This document shows positions 1 through 8,988 of a DNA stretch of 64,000 nt, piece after piece (position 1 is the stretch's first letter; every line of letters begins with the position of its first letter). Both the position numbers and the translations under genes were made by a program. The stretch is from Chthonomonadales bacterium (GTDB lineage Bacteria > Armatimonadota > Chthonomonadetes > Chthonomonadales > CAJBBX01). The DNA lies in the NCBI GenBank assembly GCA_027459625.1, contig DAIDHP010000003.1, positions 124,001 to 188,000 of the forward strand, given 5' to 3'. The notes under the pieces were generated by a model that searched no databases, was not told the origin of the DNA, and saw only the letters and a list, made by a program, of their open reading frames with translations.

Positions 1-1147
1 CATCGTTGAAGAGTGCCTCGGACATCTCCACTCTGATCTCCAAATCGTCCATATGCCTTGCGGATCTATCGGCGATGAGTTGGTAATGAGGGTCCACATC
101 CCCCACGCTAAGCAGCACCGCCTCCACCTGCGATGGGAATACGTTTACGCCGCGAATAATCAGCATGTCGTCGGTGCGCCCCATGATGCGCTCCATGCGA
201 ACAAGGGTGCGCCCGCAGGCGCACGGTTCGTAATAGAGGCGGGAAAGGTCTCTGGTGCGGAAACGAATGACCGGAGCCGCCTCCTTGGTGAGTGTCGTAA
301 ATACAAGCTCCCCGATTTCCCCTTCCGGAAGAAGCTCCTCGGTGTCCGGATCGATGATTTCAGGCAGAAAATGATCCTCGAAGACGTGCAGCCCGCACTG
401 ATAGGGGCACTCACAAGAGACACCAGGACCGAGGATTTCCGTGAGACCGTAGATATCTACGGCGCATAGGTTCAGTTTCGACTCTATTTCATGGCGCATG
501 CTTTGCGACCATGGTTCCGCGCCGAATATCCCTATTCTAAGCTTGAAATCCTCCGCAAGGAAGCCGGAATCCCTCATCTCCTCCGCCATATACGCTGCGA
601 AGGATGGGGTGCAGGCAAGTGCTGTCACGCCGAAGTCGCGCATTAACATCACCTGGCGTTTCGTGTTACCGCCGGATATCGGCACTACAGTCGTCCCAAG
701 CTTTTCCGCTCCGTAATGCAGACCCAGACCGCCGGTGAAGAGACCGTATCCGTAGGCGATCTGGATGATATCGTCCGATGTTACTCCCGCGCATGCAAGC
801 GAACGAGCAACGCATTCCGCCCACAACTCTATGTCCGCACGCGTGTATCCCACGGCGATCGGTTTCCCGGTTGTGCCCGAGGATGCGTGAATGCGCACGA
901 TATCTCTTCTCGGGGCTGCGAAGAGATCAAAGGGATAGTGATCCCTCAGGTCGTTTTTATAGGTGAAAGGAAGTTTGACGAGATCATCAAGGGATCGGAT
1001 ATCGTCAGGAGATACGCCGTGAGAATCTAAAGACTCGCGATAGTGAGGCACGTTCTCGTAACATCGTCTCACCACGCTTTTTAGACGCTTCGTCTGAATT
1101 TCTCGCATGTGTTCGCGACATAACGTCTCAATTTCACCGTTCCACAC
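1..1147 (-). CDS. paaK: Phenylacetate-CoA ligase family protein, 3' end cut by window edge
   Basis: An adenylate-forming enzyme that converts aryl-acetic acids to aryl-CoA with ATP and CoA. I translated it directly from the minus strand because the gene has no stop inside the window. About 382 codons are present, and roughly the last 50 residues of a normal 430-residue PaaK are missing. The start is GTG at 1147, which gives VWNGEIETL, the usual PaaK N-terminus, with GGAG six bases upstream. The AMP-binding phosphate loop SSGTTGKP, the YGLTE motif and the later RTRDLSRL are visible. It overlaps the end of iorB by 14 bases and is the third gene of an iorA-iorB-paaK operon. IorAB makes aryl-acetyl-CoA from aryl-pyruvates, so the ligase fits aromatic amino acid fermentation or reversal of that step. 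Confidence 0.93.
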   Translation of the reverse strand, partial: MWNGEIETLCREHMREIQTKRLKSVVRRCYENVPHYRESLDSHGVSPDDIRSLDDLVKLPFTYKNDLRDHYPFDLFAAPRRDIVRIHASSGTTGKPIAVGYTRADIELWAECVARSLACAGVTSDDIIQIAYGYGLFTGGLGLHYGAEKLGTTVVPISGGNTKRQVMLMRDFGVTALACTPSFAAYMAEEMRDSGFLAEDFKLRIGIFGAEPWSQSMRHEIESKLNLCAVDIYGLTEILGPGVSCECPYQCGLHVFEDHFLPEIIDPDTEELLPEGEIGELVFTTLTKEAAPVIRFRTRDLSRLYYEPCACGRTLVRMERIMGRTDDMLIIRGVNVFPSQVEAVLLSVGDVDPHYQLIADRSARHMDDLEIRVEMSEALFND

Positions 1148-1757
1148 ACTCTTCTCCGTCCTTCATTTCTGTTGTGTGAGTGGAGATCGCGTTCCATCCG
1201 AGATCGAACGCGCGCAAATTCACATCAAGATACTTCGTAGGTACTGTTTCGGATACGGCTCTGATCCATTCCTCTTTGTTTCCGTTCATCACCATCGCCA
1301 ACGCCCCAACCAGAACTACATTCGATGTTCTGGGATTGCCCGCTCTTTTTGCAATGTCCGGTGCATCAATGACTTTGGCGTGGAACTCGGATTCCAATCG
1401 TGACAAGACACCTTCCGGGTAAGAGGCAACCCCCATTAAGACGGGGGATGGATCGAGGCGCTGTGTACTGACAATCATCGTTCCTTTAGGAGAAAGCATA
1501 TGTACGTATCGAAGCCCCTCCAATTGCTCGAAAGCGAGAATGTAGTGCGCCGTTCCTATGTCTATTATCGGTGCATAAACCTTTTCTCCGATGCGCACCT
1601 GCGTGATCACACTGCCGCCTCTTTGCGCCATCCCGTGAATCTCCGAGTATTTCACATCCATCCCGATGATTTTAGCCCATTGGGAGAGAATTTTGCCCGC
1701 GAGGATCGTCCCCTGACCTCCCACTCCTGCCAAAAGTATGTTTTTCGGACTATGCAT
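1134..1757 (-). CDS. iorB: Indolepyruvate ferredoxin oxidoreductase, beta subunit
   Basis: Small subunit (207 residues) of the oxygen-sensitive, thiamine-diphosphate enzyme that oxidatively decarboxylates indolepyruvate, phenylpyruvate and hydroxyphenylpyruvate to the aryl-acetyl-CoA with ferredoxin as acceptor. It shows the pyruvate-ferredoxin oxidoreductase gamma-domain pattern [14 protein letters not shown] near the N-terminus and [12 protein letters not shown] further on. The frame is open further upstream, but the ATG at 1757 is preferred: it gives MHSPKNILL and sits behind a strong GGAGG inside the end of iorA. It overlaps iorA by 8 bases and paaK by 14 bases, so the three genes should be translated in a coupled way. 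Confidence 0.95.
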   Translation of the reverse strand: MHSPKNILLAGVGGQGTILAGKILSQWAKIIGMDVKYSEIHGMAQRGGSVITQVRIGEKVYAPIIDIGTAHYILAFEQLEGLRYVHMLSPKGTMIVSTQRLDPSPVLMGVASYPEGVLSRLESEFHAKVIDAPDIAKRAGNPRTSNVVLVGALAMVMNGNKEEWIRAVSETVPTKYLDVNLRAFDLGWNAISTHTTEMKDGEECVER

Positions 1758-3501
1758 TCTTTCCCTCCTTGTGCGATAAAGCGCCGAATGGGCACACTCC
1801 CGCACAGAGGGCGCATCCAGTGCACAAGGAGGGGTCCACTTCAACCACGCCGTCATTAAGGCGCATGGCGGGACATCCTAATTTGATGCATATCCCGCAC
1901 CCCTTGCATAGCTCCTCGTCGCACTCCATCGAGGGGTCATCGGATTTCACAATCAAAGCGCAGGGTCTCCGAACGATGATGACGGAGACTTCCGGAGCGT
2001 TCAACTCCTCCTTCAGTGATGATTCGAGCGCGTTCACATCCTGAGGGTCTACAACTCTGACTCTTCTCGCTCCAAGACCGCGGCATATCATCTCCAAATC
2101 CGCCGTGACCGTTTCCTCGCCGCTGAGCATTTTGCCTGTACCCGGATGATCCTGGTGACCGGTCATGGCTGTGGTACCGTTATCGAGTATCACGACAGTT
2201 CCCTTGGACTTATTGTAAATCATATCCAGCAAGCCTGTCATACCGGAATGAAGAAATGTGGAATCCCCGATAACCGCCACAGTTTTTGTCACCCTCTCCG
2301 GGTTCGCCTTCTCAATGCCATGCGCCATGCCAATGCTGGCTCCCATATCCATGAAGATATCCATGCCGTTCAGCGGTGGAAGGGCTCCAAGGGTATAGCA
2401 TCCTATGTCACCGGAAACCGTTAACTTGAGTTTGTGGAAGATATGGAAAACTCCGCGATGGGGGCAGCCGGGACATAGCACGGGCGGTCTGGTGGGAACA
2501 TCAGGCGATGGGATCGAAACGACACTCTCTTCCTCATCGCCAAAAGCAGAGTCCACGGCTCGGCGCACCATCTTCGGAGTGAGTTCGCCGATGCGGGGGA
2601 GATTTATCGGATGCAACTTTACACCGCAGAGTTGAACCAATTCCTTAAGGAAAGGCTCCAACTCCTCCACCACAATAACGTTCTCAACCTCGGAAGCGAA
2701 CTTGCGAACTAGCCTTACGGGCAGGGGATAGGTAACGCCAAGTTTGAATACGCTCGCGCCGGGACACGCCTCCTTCACATACTGGTAACAGACACCGCTT
2801 GTGATAATGCCGATGGTGCGATCACCCCATTCGATGCGGTTGATGGAGGCGATTTCAGTCCACTCCTGAATTCTCTCAAATCGGGCGAGCACCTCCGGTT
2901 GGCGAAATCGCGCATAGCCCGGAACCATGATGTATTTCGAAGGATCCTTCTTATACGCCTTCAGATCCCGAGATTGCCTCTCCCCGATCTCCACCAAACT
3001 TTTGGAATGGGATATTCGAGTGGTTGTGCGAAGAAGTACCACCGTATCCAGTGCTTCCGAGAGGTTAAGCGCTACGCCTACGTAATCCTTTGCCTCTTGA
3101 CTGTCCGAAGGCTCCAAAACGGGTATTCGAGCGAATCGACCGTAAAAACGGTTATCCTGTTCGTTTTGGGAGCTGTGGATGCCGGGATCATCTGCGCTAA
3201 CGATTACCAGCCCGGCGTTCACACCTGTATACGCAAGAGTCATAAGTGGGTCCGCCGCGACGTTTAAACCGACCATCTTCATCGCCGCCAGGGAGCGAGC
3301 GCCGGCGACTGCGGAGCCTATGGCGACCTCCAACGCGACCTTCTCGTTTGGGGACCATTGGGAATCGATTTCCTGGTATTTCGAGATATTTTCCAATATC
3401 TCCGTGCTGGGGGTGCCTGGATACGCCGCTGCGACTTTGACACCCGACTCCCATGCGCCCCGTGCAATCGCTTCATTGCCTGAGAGTAATTCCTTGCTCA
3501 A
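1750..3501 (-). CDS. iorA: Indolepyruvate ferredoxin oxidoreductase, alpha subunit
   Basis: Large subunit (583 residues) of indolepyruvate:ferredoxin oxidoreductase. The order is an N-terminal pyruvate-binding domain (AAAYPGTPSTEI), a thiamine-diphosphate domain with CPGCPHRGVF and GDIGCYTLG, and a C-terminal dicluster ferredoxin domain with two cysteine groups, CKGCGICIKLGC and CTGCALCAGVC, that binds two 4Fe-4S clusters. The start is TTG at 3501: it follows GAGGTG at a good distance and no better codon fits the family N-terminus. First gene of the operon, with 424 non-coding bases upstream. The enzyme is typical of anaerobes or microaerophiles that ferment aromatic amino acids, and it needs the Fe-S assembly genes found further right. 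Confidence 0.96.
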   Translation of the reverse strand: MSKELLSGNEAIARGAWESGVKVAAAYPGTPSTEILENISKYQEIDSQWSPNEKVALEVAIGSAVAGARSLAAMKMVGLNVAADPLMTLAYTGVNAGLVIVSADDPGIHSSQNEQDNRFYGRFARIPVLEPSDSQEAKDYVGVALNLSEALDTVVLLRTTTRISHSKSLVEIGERQSRDLKAYKKDPSKYIMVPGYARFRQPEVLARFERIQEWTEIASINRIEWGDRTIGIITSGVCYQYVKEACPGASVFKLGVTYPLPVRLVRKFASEVENVIVVEELEPFLKELVQLCGVKLHPINLPRIGELTPKMVRRAVDSAFGDEEESVVSIPSPDVPTRPPVLCPGCPHRGVFHIFHKLKLTVSGDIGCYTLGALPPLNGMDIFMDMGASIGMAHGIEKANPERVTKTVAVIGDSTFLHSGMTGLLDMIYNKSKGTVVILDNGTTAMTGHQDHPGTGKMLSGEETVTADLEMICRGLGARRVRVVDPQDVNALESSLKEELNAPEVSVIIVRRPCALIVKSDDPSMECDEELCKGCGICIKLGCPAMRLNDGVVEVDPSLCTGCALCAGVCPFGALSHKEGKNA

Positions 3502-3925
3502 AAAACACCTCGTTGACTATTTAAGTAAATGCAAAATTCGCGCTATAGGGTTTTCATCATGCGTGAAATCGTGATGTACGTCTCAGTTGCGGAATTGTGC
3601 GATTACCTCTGATTGAAAGGGAATATCATGAATGCGAGGATCAGGAGGAACCCGCTTGCCATCGAATTCTTTCGGTTCCATTAAATTACCGGTAACCATC
3701 CTAAGGGCTGATCTTGCGTTTTTCGCACTTGATATCAAGCGATATCAGTGATCGGAACGCATGCGCAACCGACTTAATAAGCAAAAAAATGTCATCCCAC
3801 ATGGGATGAAATAATCAAGTATATAAATTCTATCCCATAAAGAAGCGAAAAAGCAACTGGTTGAGAAGGAGAGGAAGGTCACAACGCGGCGGTGAGTAAA
3901 CGAATTCATCCTCTGGCGGAATGTG
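3502..3925. other. Non-coding interval upstream of iorA
   Basis: No credible gene. It is the leader and promoter region of the iorA operon and the tail region of the hydrolase operon. The only structured element I can support is the minus-strand hairpin with a T-tract at 3784-3809. I could not identify a convincing promoter for iorA by eye. Confidence 0.5.
3784..3809 (-). terminator. Intrinsic terminator after the cyclase/hydrolase operon
   Basis: Read on the minus strand, TCATCCCA and TGGGATGA form an 8-base inverted repeat with a two-base centre (3792-3809), followed by seven T residues. It lies 117 bases past the stop of the 3926 gene, which is where that transcript should end. The stem is short, so some read-through toward iorA is possible. 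Confidence 0.55.
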
Positions 3926-4660
3926 TCAGTGCGCCTTTATGAGATAACGCACGATCAAAGGGATGCATGCCGGGTCGGCGTGAAACATATCCGTCCCGTG
4001 AATATCCCCTGAGAAAGGATGCAGCATGCATCTGACGCCCATGGCGATGCGCACATCCTGCGGGCCATGCTGAACAATGGGATCATCCTGGGACCATAGA
4101 ACCAATGCTTCGCCCTTGTATGCGCCGGCGGCGGTTCCCGCGATTAGCCCATGATAGTTCGAGCCGGGGGATAGCAATATGATTTTACGAATATCCGGGT
4201 GTTTGGAGGCGTATATGAGGGCGTTATTGGCTCCGTAAGAAGCTCCGATCAGCGCAATGCGGCCTTTTTTATTAAATCCTCTTGACTGCAACCATTTTAC
4301 GGATGCTTCAATATCCTTGGATGTGTCCCATGGAGCGTTCACTCCGTTCTCTGCCCCCAACGATTTGCCCGCGCCTCTCTGATCCACCGCCAAAGCGCTA
4401 ACGCCGGCTCTTATGAGTGACGGGATTAATGGCAGCCAATCCTTTGCATCGCCATTACGTTGGTGCAGGAGAATAACTGCAAGGGACTTCTTTGGAGATG
4501 GGTAAAAGTCGGCGTGAATTCGCCAACCGTCGCTGGTTCGAAAGTACGCCTCCTCCGGATTCAACTGGCTGAATAAACGCTCTTGCGAGGCTGAATTTCG
4601 TACGATGCACCCAGCAAGGATGAACATAGCTCCGATAATGAAAATCGAATTGCGTTTCAT
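3926..4660 (-). CDS. Alpha/beta-hydrolase lipoprotein
   Basis: A 244-residue predicted lipoprotein hydrolase. The start at 4660 gives MKRNSIFIIG followed by a hydrophobic stretch and the lipobox LAGC, and it has AGGTGG six bases upstream. The longer open frame would bury the signal peptide. The alpha/beta-hydrolase features are present: the oxyanion-region segment LLHQRNGDAKDW, the nucleophile elbow GASYG, an acid-loop Asp in WSQDDPIV and a late His in DIHGTDM. It is probably an esterase or peptidase-like enzyme anchored in the envelope; the substrate is unknown. It follows the cyclase-family gene by 29 bases, probably co-transcribed. Confidence 0.88.
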   Translation of the reverse strand: MKRNSIFIIGAMFILAGCIVRNSASQERLFSQLNPEEAYFRTSDGWRIHADFYPSPKKSLAVILLHQRNGDAKDWLPLIPSLIRAGVSALAVDQRGAGKSLGAENGVNAPWDTSKDIEASVKWLQSRGFNKKGRIALIGASYGANNALIYASKHPDIRKIILLSPGSNYHGLIAGTAAGAYKGEALVLWSQDDPIVQHGPQDVRIAMGVRCMLHPFSGDIHGTDMFHADPACIPLIVRYLIKAH

Positions 4661-4689
4661 GGAAATCCACCTCATCTTATGAATTGATT

Positions 4690-5340
4690 TCAGATGTCCG
4701 TAATCAAGAAAACCCTGGCTGGGGAGCCATCCGCGCCGAGTATATTCCACGCGCCGCAGGAAAGAATGTACTTTCCAGCAGGGACTTGCATGAGATTTAA
4801 GCCCTCAATGACAAAAACATGATTTCCCAGCAATATGGGATGGGTGCGCGGGATTTCAGGGTGAAAACATTCAACTGAAAGATAATCAACGCCCACGGTT
4901 TTCACTTTTCTTAGCACTAGCCACTCCGCAGCCGAGGGGTCAATGGCGCAATAATCCGTATGGAATTCAGGGGATTGCATGAGATTACGCATGCTGTTAC
5001 GTGTTTTAAATAGCAGGCGCTCGTCATCTTCTCGAATATCGCCATCTTTCAACGCTTTCTCCAAATGATCGCGAGTTAAGTCGCCATCGCATATCACTTC
5101 GACCACCCTGCAAAACCCAATTAATTGATCTAGGTCGATTCGGTCAAGAGTCGCTCCGTCTTGCAGAAAGTGAAAAGGAGCGTCCACATGGGTGCCGCAA
5201 TGCGTGCTGCAGGATAATATCGACACATTGGATCGATTCCCATTCATGATTGCCGAGTCCAGGTCACGACGGAATTCGGGATCCCCGGGCCATACCACCA
5301 TATCGCCATGCATTGGTACAGACACATCATACACTTTCAA
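4690..5340 (-). CDS. Cyclase family protein (kynurenine formamidase-like metal hydrolase)
   Basis: A 216-residue member of the cyclase/arylformamidase family, metal-dependent amide hydrolases that include bacterial KynB. The family signature is seen as HCGTHVDAPFHF around residues 46-57, supplying metal-binding His and Asp residues, with VGVDYLSVE later. The start is TTG at 5340, preceded by GGAGG ten bases upstream; KVYDVSVPMH is the expected N-terminus. The specific substrate cannot be set from sequence, since no other tryptophan-catabolic gene lies beside it. The aromatic-acid operon just to the left makes an aryl-amide role tempting but unproven. Confidence 0.85.
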   Translation of the reverse strand: MKVYDVSVPMHGDMVVWPGDPEFRRDLDSAIMNGNRSNVSILSCSTHCGTHVDAPFHFLQDGATLDRIDLDQLIGFCRVVEVICDGDLTRDHLEKALKDGDIREDDERLLFKTRNSMRNLMQSPEFHTDYCAIDPSAAEWLVLRKVKTVGVDYLSVECFHPEIPRTHPILLGNHVFVIEGLNLMQVPAGKYILSCGAWNILGADGSPARVFLITDI

Positions 5341-5662
5341 TCGAATGCTTCCTCCATACGTAGGTTATCGCAAACACATAATACATCATACGAAAATAAT
5401 GACAATTCACCTTCATAAATGCGACATAATCGAAATCGGTATCAATTCGCACATATCGCAGTGACCAGCCAATAATGGATTTTGAAACAAAGGAATTTCA
5501 CTCTGTTTTTCCTGTATTGAAAAGCCAATCATTTAATAGAGTCGATTCCAAATAACCCTCGCCATGCGCCTTCAATAAGCCGTTCGCGCAATAAAGTGTC
5601 ATGGAGATGACGATTGCAATTACCGGAATAGATTCACCATTCCTTCCTCGAAGGAGATGACT
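5341..5662. other. Divergent intergenic region
   Basis: About 320 bases between the minus-strand cyclase gene and the plus-strand diguanylate cyclase. The left part holds the cyclase promoter. The short open frames inside have no ribosome sites or recognisable products. No hairpin with a T-tract was seen. Confidence 0.5.
5378..5405 (-). promoter_or_regulatory. Promoter of the cyclase/hydrolase operon
   Basis: On the minus strand TTGTCA (5405-5400) and TATTAT (5383-5378) are separated by 16 bases. The pair stands about 40 bases upstream of the TTG start at 5340. Confidence 0.55.
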
Positions 5663-6802
5663 GTGTTTGCAAGACATAAAAGAGCTGTTCAACGTCCTAT
5701 TCCCGAAGAGCAAACATCGCCGAATGGTTCCATCGTCGATAACCAGTATCTGGAAATGGACAACCTATGTCACATTCTCAAGGAATATGGCAGAAACGCT
5801 TTCGATATCGACATTTCCCCTTCCGCCGAAACACGTGAGACTTGTGAGAAGTGGGTGATGCATTTGCAATACGGCGCCCCACAGCCAGGTGCGCCGGACG
5901 GTGGGCTTTTAGGCGCTAATATGAAGGACTGGTCCGGGTTAAGGGGTTTTTTCACCAAGCATCGACAGGCTGAATCTCGATACGTTGTCAAATCCTTCAA
6001 GAGCATGAAAAATGTGATCTGGACATTTATCGAAGGTTTGAAAATAGCTTTGTCCGCGGATCAGGAGGCGGATAAACGGGCTCTTGCGCAACTCGATAGG
6101 TTGGAGAGCACAGCGAAAACCGGTAATATCAATGAGATTCGATATGAGGTCAAGGAGGTTGTGGCGAGCCTAAACGCCATCATAAGTGAAAGAAGGACTC
6201 GACAGAACGAGCAGAGAACCCAATTGTATTCCCAGATAAGGGAACTTGGGGATCAGTTGCTGGAGGCTCGGGAGGAGAGTGCGCGGGATCCCCTGACAAA
6301 GCTTTATAATCGGGTTATATTCGACAAGGAACTCACCCGCACAATTGATATGTATCGAATTTTCCGCCAGCCCTCCTGCCTGCTTATGATTGATTTGGAT
6401 CATTTCAAAACCGTAAACGATCTTTACGGACACGCTGTTGGCGACAAGGTGCTTACAGGTGTTGCGAACACCCTCATCATGTCCTTTCCGCGTAAAACGG
6501 ATACGATTTCTCGCTTTGGCGGGGAGGAGTTCGCCATCATTCTTCCCGATACGAATTTGGATATCGGGTTGCGGATGGGAGAGAGGATGCTGAACTCCAT
6601 CCGCAACATGGAGATCGTTCAGGGAGAGGATGTCATCCATGTGACCGCTTCCGTCGGAATTTCGGAGTGCGGTGAGGACGAGACACCGGAAAAATGGCTT
6701 GATCGGTCCGATCGCGCACTGTATCAAGCGAAAAGCAATGGCAGAAATCGTATGGCCATCGGGTACCATTTCCTTAAAAGTGACATGCGCAAAGCAGGCT
6801 AA
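5663..6802 (+). CDS. Diguanylate cyclase (GGDEF domain)
   Basis: Makes cyclic di-GMP from two GTP. The C-terminal GGDEF domain covers about residues 205-370 with the active-site motif GGEEF (286-290) and, exactly five residues ahead, an RxxD inhibitory site (RKTD, 277-280), so product feedback is likely. The N-terminal 200 residues have no transmembrane segment and contain predicted helices leading into a coiled coil (about 165-205); I do not recognise a known sensor domain. An ATG at 5657 touches AGGAG with no spacer, so the GTG at 5663, six bases from that site, is the better start. It is followed 50 bases later by the isomerase-like gene, possibly one transcript. Confidence 0.93.
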   Translation: MFARHKRAVQRPIPEEQTSPNGSIVDNQYLEMDNLCHILKEYGRNAFDIDISPSAETRETCEKWVMHLQYGAPQPGAPDGGLLGANMKDWSGLRGFFTKHRQAESRYVVKSFKSMKNVIWTFIEGLKIALSADQEADKRALAQLDRLESTAKTGNINEIRYEVKEVVASLNAIISERRTRQNEQRTQLYSQIRELGDQLLEAREESARDPLTKLYNRVIFDKELTRTIDMYRIFRQPSCLLMIDLDHFKTVNDLYGHAVGDKVLTGVANTLIMSFPRKTDTISRFGGEEFAIILPDTNLDIGLRMGERMLNSIRNMEIVQGEDVIHVTASVGISECGEDETPEKWLDRSDRALYQAKSNGRNRMAIGYHFLKSDMRKAG

Positions 6803-6852
6803 TCACCGCTCTCAAGCACTGGATGTCATCTTCGCAAAGGAGATTGTAAACG

Positions 6853-7680
6853 ATGAGATTGGGCGCGCCGATTTTCGGGGATATTTCCGAACCCAGGGTT
6901 TGGGCTGGCAGGGTGCGAAGTAAGGGGTATCGTGCGGCTTATTGCCCGGTGGATGCAAAAGCGTCCGACGATGTTATTCGGGAATATCGCAAAGCGGCTC
7001 TCGAAGCGGATATCGTGATCGCGGAGGTGGGGGCGTGGAGCAATCCCCTCAACTCAGATGATAGCGTCCGTCTTTCCGCCATCGAGCACAACAAGGAGCA
7101 ATTGGCGCTCGCAGACAAAATTGGAGCGAGGTGCTGCGTGAACATCTCCGGCTCACGGGGGCAGCAATGGGATGGACCGTATCCACTCAATTTGACCGAT
7201 GAAACATTCGATCTCATCGTCGAAACCGTTCGGGAAATCTTGGATGCGATCAAACCCTCTCAAACCAGCTACACTTTGGAAACAATGCCATGGGCGTATC
7301 CCGATTCCCCGGATAGCTACCTGAAACTCATTAAGGCTGTGGACCGCCCAGGCTTCGCCGTGCACCTTGATCCTGTGAATATCGTATCGAGCCCTCGGAT
7401 ATACTATGATAACGGCGCAATGATAAGAGAGTGCTTTGCGAAACTCGGTCCCTGGATCAAAAGCTGTCATGCCAAGGATATCCTTCTCTCCCCACGCCTG
7501 ACAGTTCACTTGGATGAAGTGCGTCCTGGGCAGGGAAATCTTAATTACGACGTTTTTCTGCGGGAGATGAGTTGCATCGATCCGGACACTCCCATCATGC
7601 TGGAGCACCTAACAACGGAGGAGGATTACGACCTTGCTGCGGAGTATATTCGGGAGGTGGAAAGCAATCTTCACTTATAG
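6853..7680 (+). CDS. Sugar phosphate isomerase/epimerase family TIM-barrel protein
   Basis: A 275-residue member of the xylose-isomerase-like/AP-endonuclease 2 superfamily, metal-dependent TIM barrels acting on sugars, keto-inositols and related compounds. Visible metal-ligand type positions are the Glu in LETMPWAYPD, HLDPVNI, KSCHAKDI and the late Glu in IMLEHL, in the order expected of this fold. A segment PGQGNLNYDVFL matches the usual loop with a conserved Gly and Asn. The start ATG follows AAGGAG at ten bases. Substrate unknown. Similar genes commonly stand beside Gfo/Idh dehydrogenases, one of which is far to the right in this window. Confidence 0.88.
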   Translation: MRLGAPIFGDISEPRVWAGRVRSKGYRAAYCPVDAKASDDVIREYRKAALEADIVIAEVGAWSNPLNSDDSVRLSAIEHNKEQLALADKIGARCCVNISGSRGQQWDGPYPLNLTDETFDLIVETVREILDAIKPSQTSYTLETMPWAYPDSPDSYLKLIKAVDRPGFAVHLDPVNIVSSPRIYYDNGAMIRECFAKLGPWIKSCHAKDILLSPRLTVHLDEVRPGQGNLNYDVFLREMSCIDPDTPIMLEHLTTEEDYDLAAEYIREVESNLHL

Positions 7681-7743
7681 CGGAGATGCATGAACGCCTT
7701 GCCGCTTCATTGAACGGGATGGAGCAAGCGCGTAAATAAAGAA

Positions 7744-7781
7744 GGCAAAAATATAGGAACGGAAATGATATCTCCGCTCCT
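7744..7781 (-). terminator. Intrinsic terminator of tRNA-Asn
   Basis: On the minus strand a 12-base-pair stem with G-U pairs (7781-7755, loop ATC) is followed by ATATTTTTG. It lies 14 bases past the 3' end of the tRNA, in the right direction. Confidence 0.7.
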
Positions 7782-7795
7782 ATGGATTTCGAATA

Positions 7796-7870
<75 letters not shown>

Positions 7871-7900
7871 ATGTCGCGTTTTCAAGCAATTACGCCGCTA

Positions 7901-7930
7901 ATTATATCCCCATGCCTCGATGGTTGTCAA
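7901..7930 (-). promoter_or_regulatory. Promoter of tRNA-Asn
   Basis: Minus-strand TTGACA (7930-7925), an 18-base spacer and TATAAT (7906-7901), both perfect consensus, about 30 bases ahead of the mature tRNA 5' end. Confidence 0.85.
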
Positions 7931-8058
7931 GACATTTTCCCTCTCATTTATCGTTTTTTTCACGGATTGCCTCAAATCTCCTGTTGCGGGTTAATCAATC
8001 AATCGCTTACGGTTGCATAATAATTTTTCGTTTATCACTCTTTTCGGGAACGTATGGG

Positions 8059-8094
8059 TATACTTATCAGGTACTAATTTAGTACTGTATAGAT
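8059..8094 (+). promoter_or_regulatory. SUF operon promoter with palindromic operator
   Basis: GTACTAATTTAGTAC at 8071-8085 is a perfect inverted repeat of seven bases around one central base. A TATACT -10 box lies at 8059-8064, placing the repeat over the start point; alternatively TATAGA (8088-8093) with TTATCA (8064-8069) would place it in the spacer. Either position suits repression by the Rrf2 regulator encoded immediately downstream, in the manner of IscR-type autoregulation. The binding itself is inferred. Confidence 0.6.
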
Positions 8095-8107
8095 ATGGAG
8101 CTTTTTC

Positions 8108-8590
8108 ATGATACGGATTACCAGATTGACCGATTACGGAATAGTGTTGTTATCCTACATCGCGAAATCCCCCGAATGGAGAGTATATAACGTTCGTGAT
8201 CTCTCCAATGACACCCGACTGCCATTGCCCACGGTGAGCAAAATTCTAAAAGCCTTGACTCGCAAAGGAGTGCTGGTGTCTCAAAGAGGATCCAAGGGTG
8301 GGTTTCGGCTGGCAAGAAAACCCGAGGATATTACCGTAGTGGATATCATTGCAGCGTTGGATGGACCCATCGCCATCACGGATTGCAGCGAGCATGAGGG
8401 GCTTTGCGACTTCGAACCCGCCTGTTGCGTGCGAGGCAACTGGCAAAAGATAAACCGCGCCGTTCGCAATACGCTTGAGACCATCACCCTTGCGGAGATG
8501 GCTCGGGAGCCTCAATCCAATTTGAAACCGGTCACCCTTGTGGCGTGGAATAAAAGCGGAGAGGAGGCGAACCAAACATGTCATTCGTAA
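8108..8590 (+). CDS. Rrf2 family Fe-S-responsive regulator of the SUF operon
   Basis: A 160-residue Rrf2/IscR-type transcription factor. The N-terminal winged helix has LTDYGIVLL (7-15) and the recognition-helix and wing region LPTVSKILKALTRKG. The sensor segment has four cysteines, C93, C100, C106 and C107, in the arrangement used to hold a 2Fe-2S cluster in IscR and SUF regulators. It is the first gene of the SUF operon and overlaps the next gene by 13 bases. By family knowledge it should repress the operon when its cluster is occupied and release it when Fe-S supply drops; the operator candidate at 8071-8085 fits this. The start ATG has GGAG at seven bases. Confidence 0.93.
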   Translation: MIRITRLTDYGIVLLSYIAKSPEWRVYNVRDLSNDTRLPLPTVSKILKALTRKGVLVSQRGSKGGFRLARKPEDITVVDIIAALDGPIAITDCSEHEGLCDFEPACCVRGNWQKINRAVRNTLETITLAEMAREPQSNLKPVTLVAWNKSGEEANQTCHS

Positions 8591-8937
8591 ATTGCGAACC
8601 TGTTTTAACGCTCACTCCCGCTGCGATAAGTCGGGTGAGATACTTGCAATCCAAGCGTTCCAAGCCGTCTTTGGGCTTAAGAGTGGGGGTGAAGGGAGGA
8701 GGATGTTCAGGATTCTCCTATGTGCTGAAACTCGAAGATGCTCAGAGGCATGCGGATCTCACTTGGGAACAAGAAGATATTAGGATTTTTGTGGACGGTA
8801 AGTCGGCTGAAATGCTGCAGGGCTTAGTGATAGATTTCAATCTCGCCAACCTGATGGGCGGCGGCTTCCTGTTCCATAATCCCAACGCATCCAAGACGTG
8901 CGGATGCGGAACCTCCTTCGATTTAAAGGATAACTGA
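8578..8937 (+). CDS. sufA: HesB/IscA/SufA family Fe-S carrier
   Basis: A 119-residue A-type carrier that receives Fe-S clusters from the SufBCD scaffold and passes them to target enzymes. The three ligand cysteines are present: C43 in GGGCSGFSY and C108/C110 in the C-terminal TCGCG. The length is normal for the family. It lies between the regulator (13-base overlap) and sufB, a standard SUF layout. IscA, ErpA and SufA are hard to separate from sequence; the SUF context decides the name. Confidence 0.92.
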   Translation: MSFVNCEPVLTLTPAAISRVRYLQSKRSKPSLGLRVGVKGGGCSGFSYVLKLEDAQRHADLTWEQEDIRIFVDGKSAEMLQGLVIDFNLANLMGGGFLFHNPNASKTCGCGTSFDLKDN

Positions 8938-8988
8938 TGTTAGGTTGACCGGGTTGCTATCGCATAACCGGAATGAAAGGTGCATGAA

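Noticed and set aside
5498-5713. 71-codon minus-strand frame in the region ahead of the diguanylate cyclase
   Set aside because: No ribosome site, it overlaps the start of the diguanylate cyclase gene, and the product has no coherent feature.
8137-8585. Minus-strand open frames across the Rrf2 gene
   Set aside because: They are antisense to a gene with a clear winged helix and cysteine cluster.
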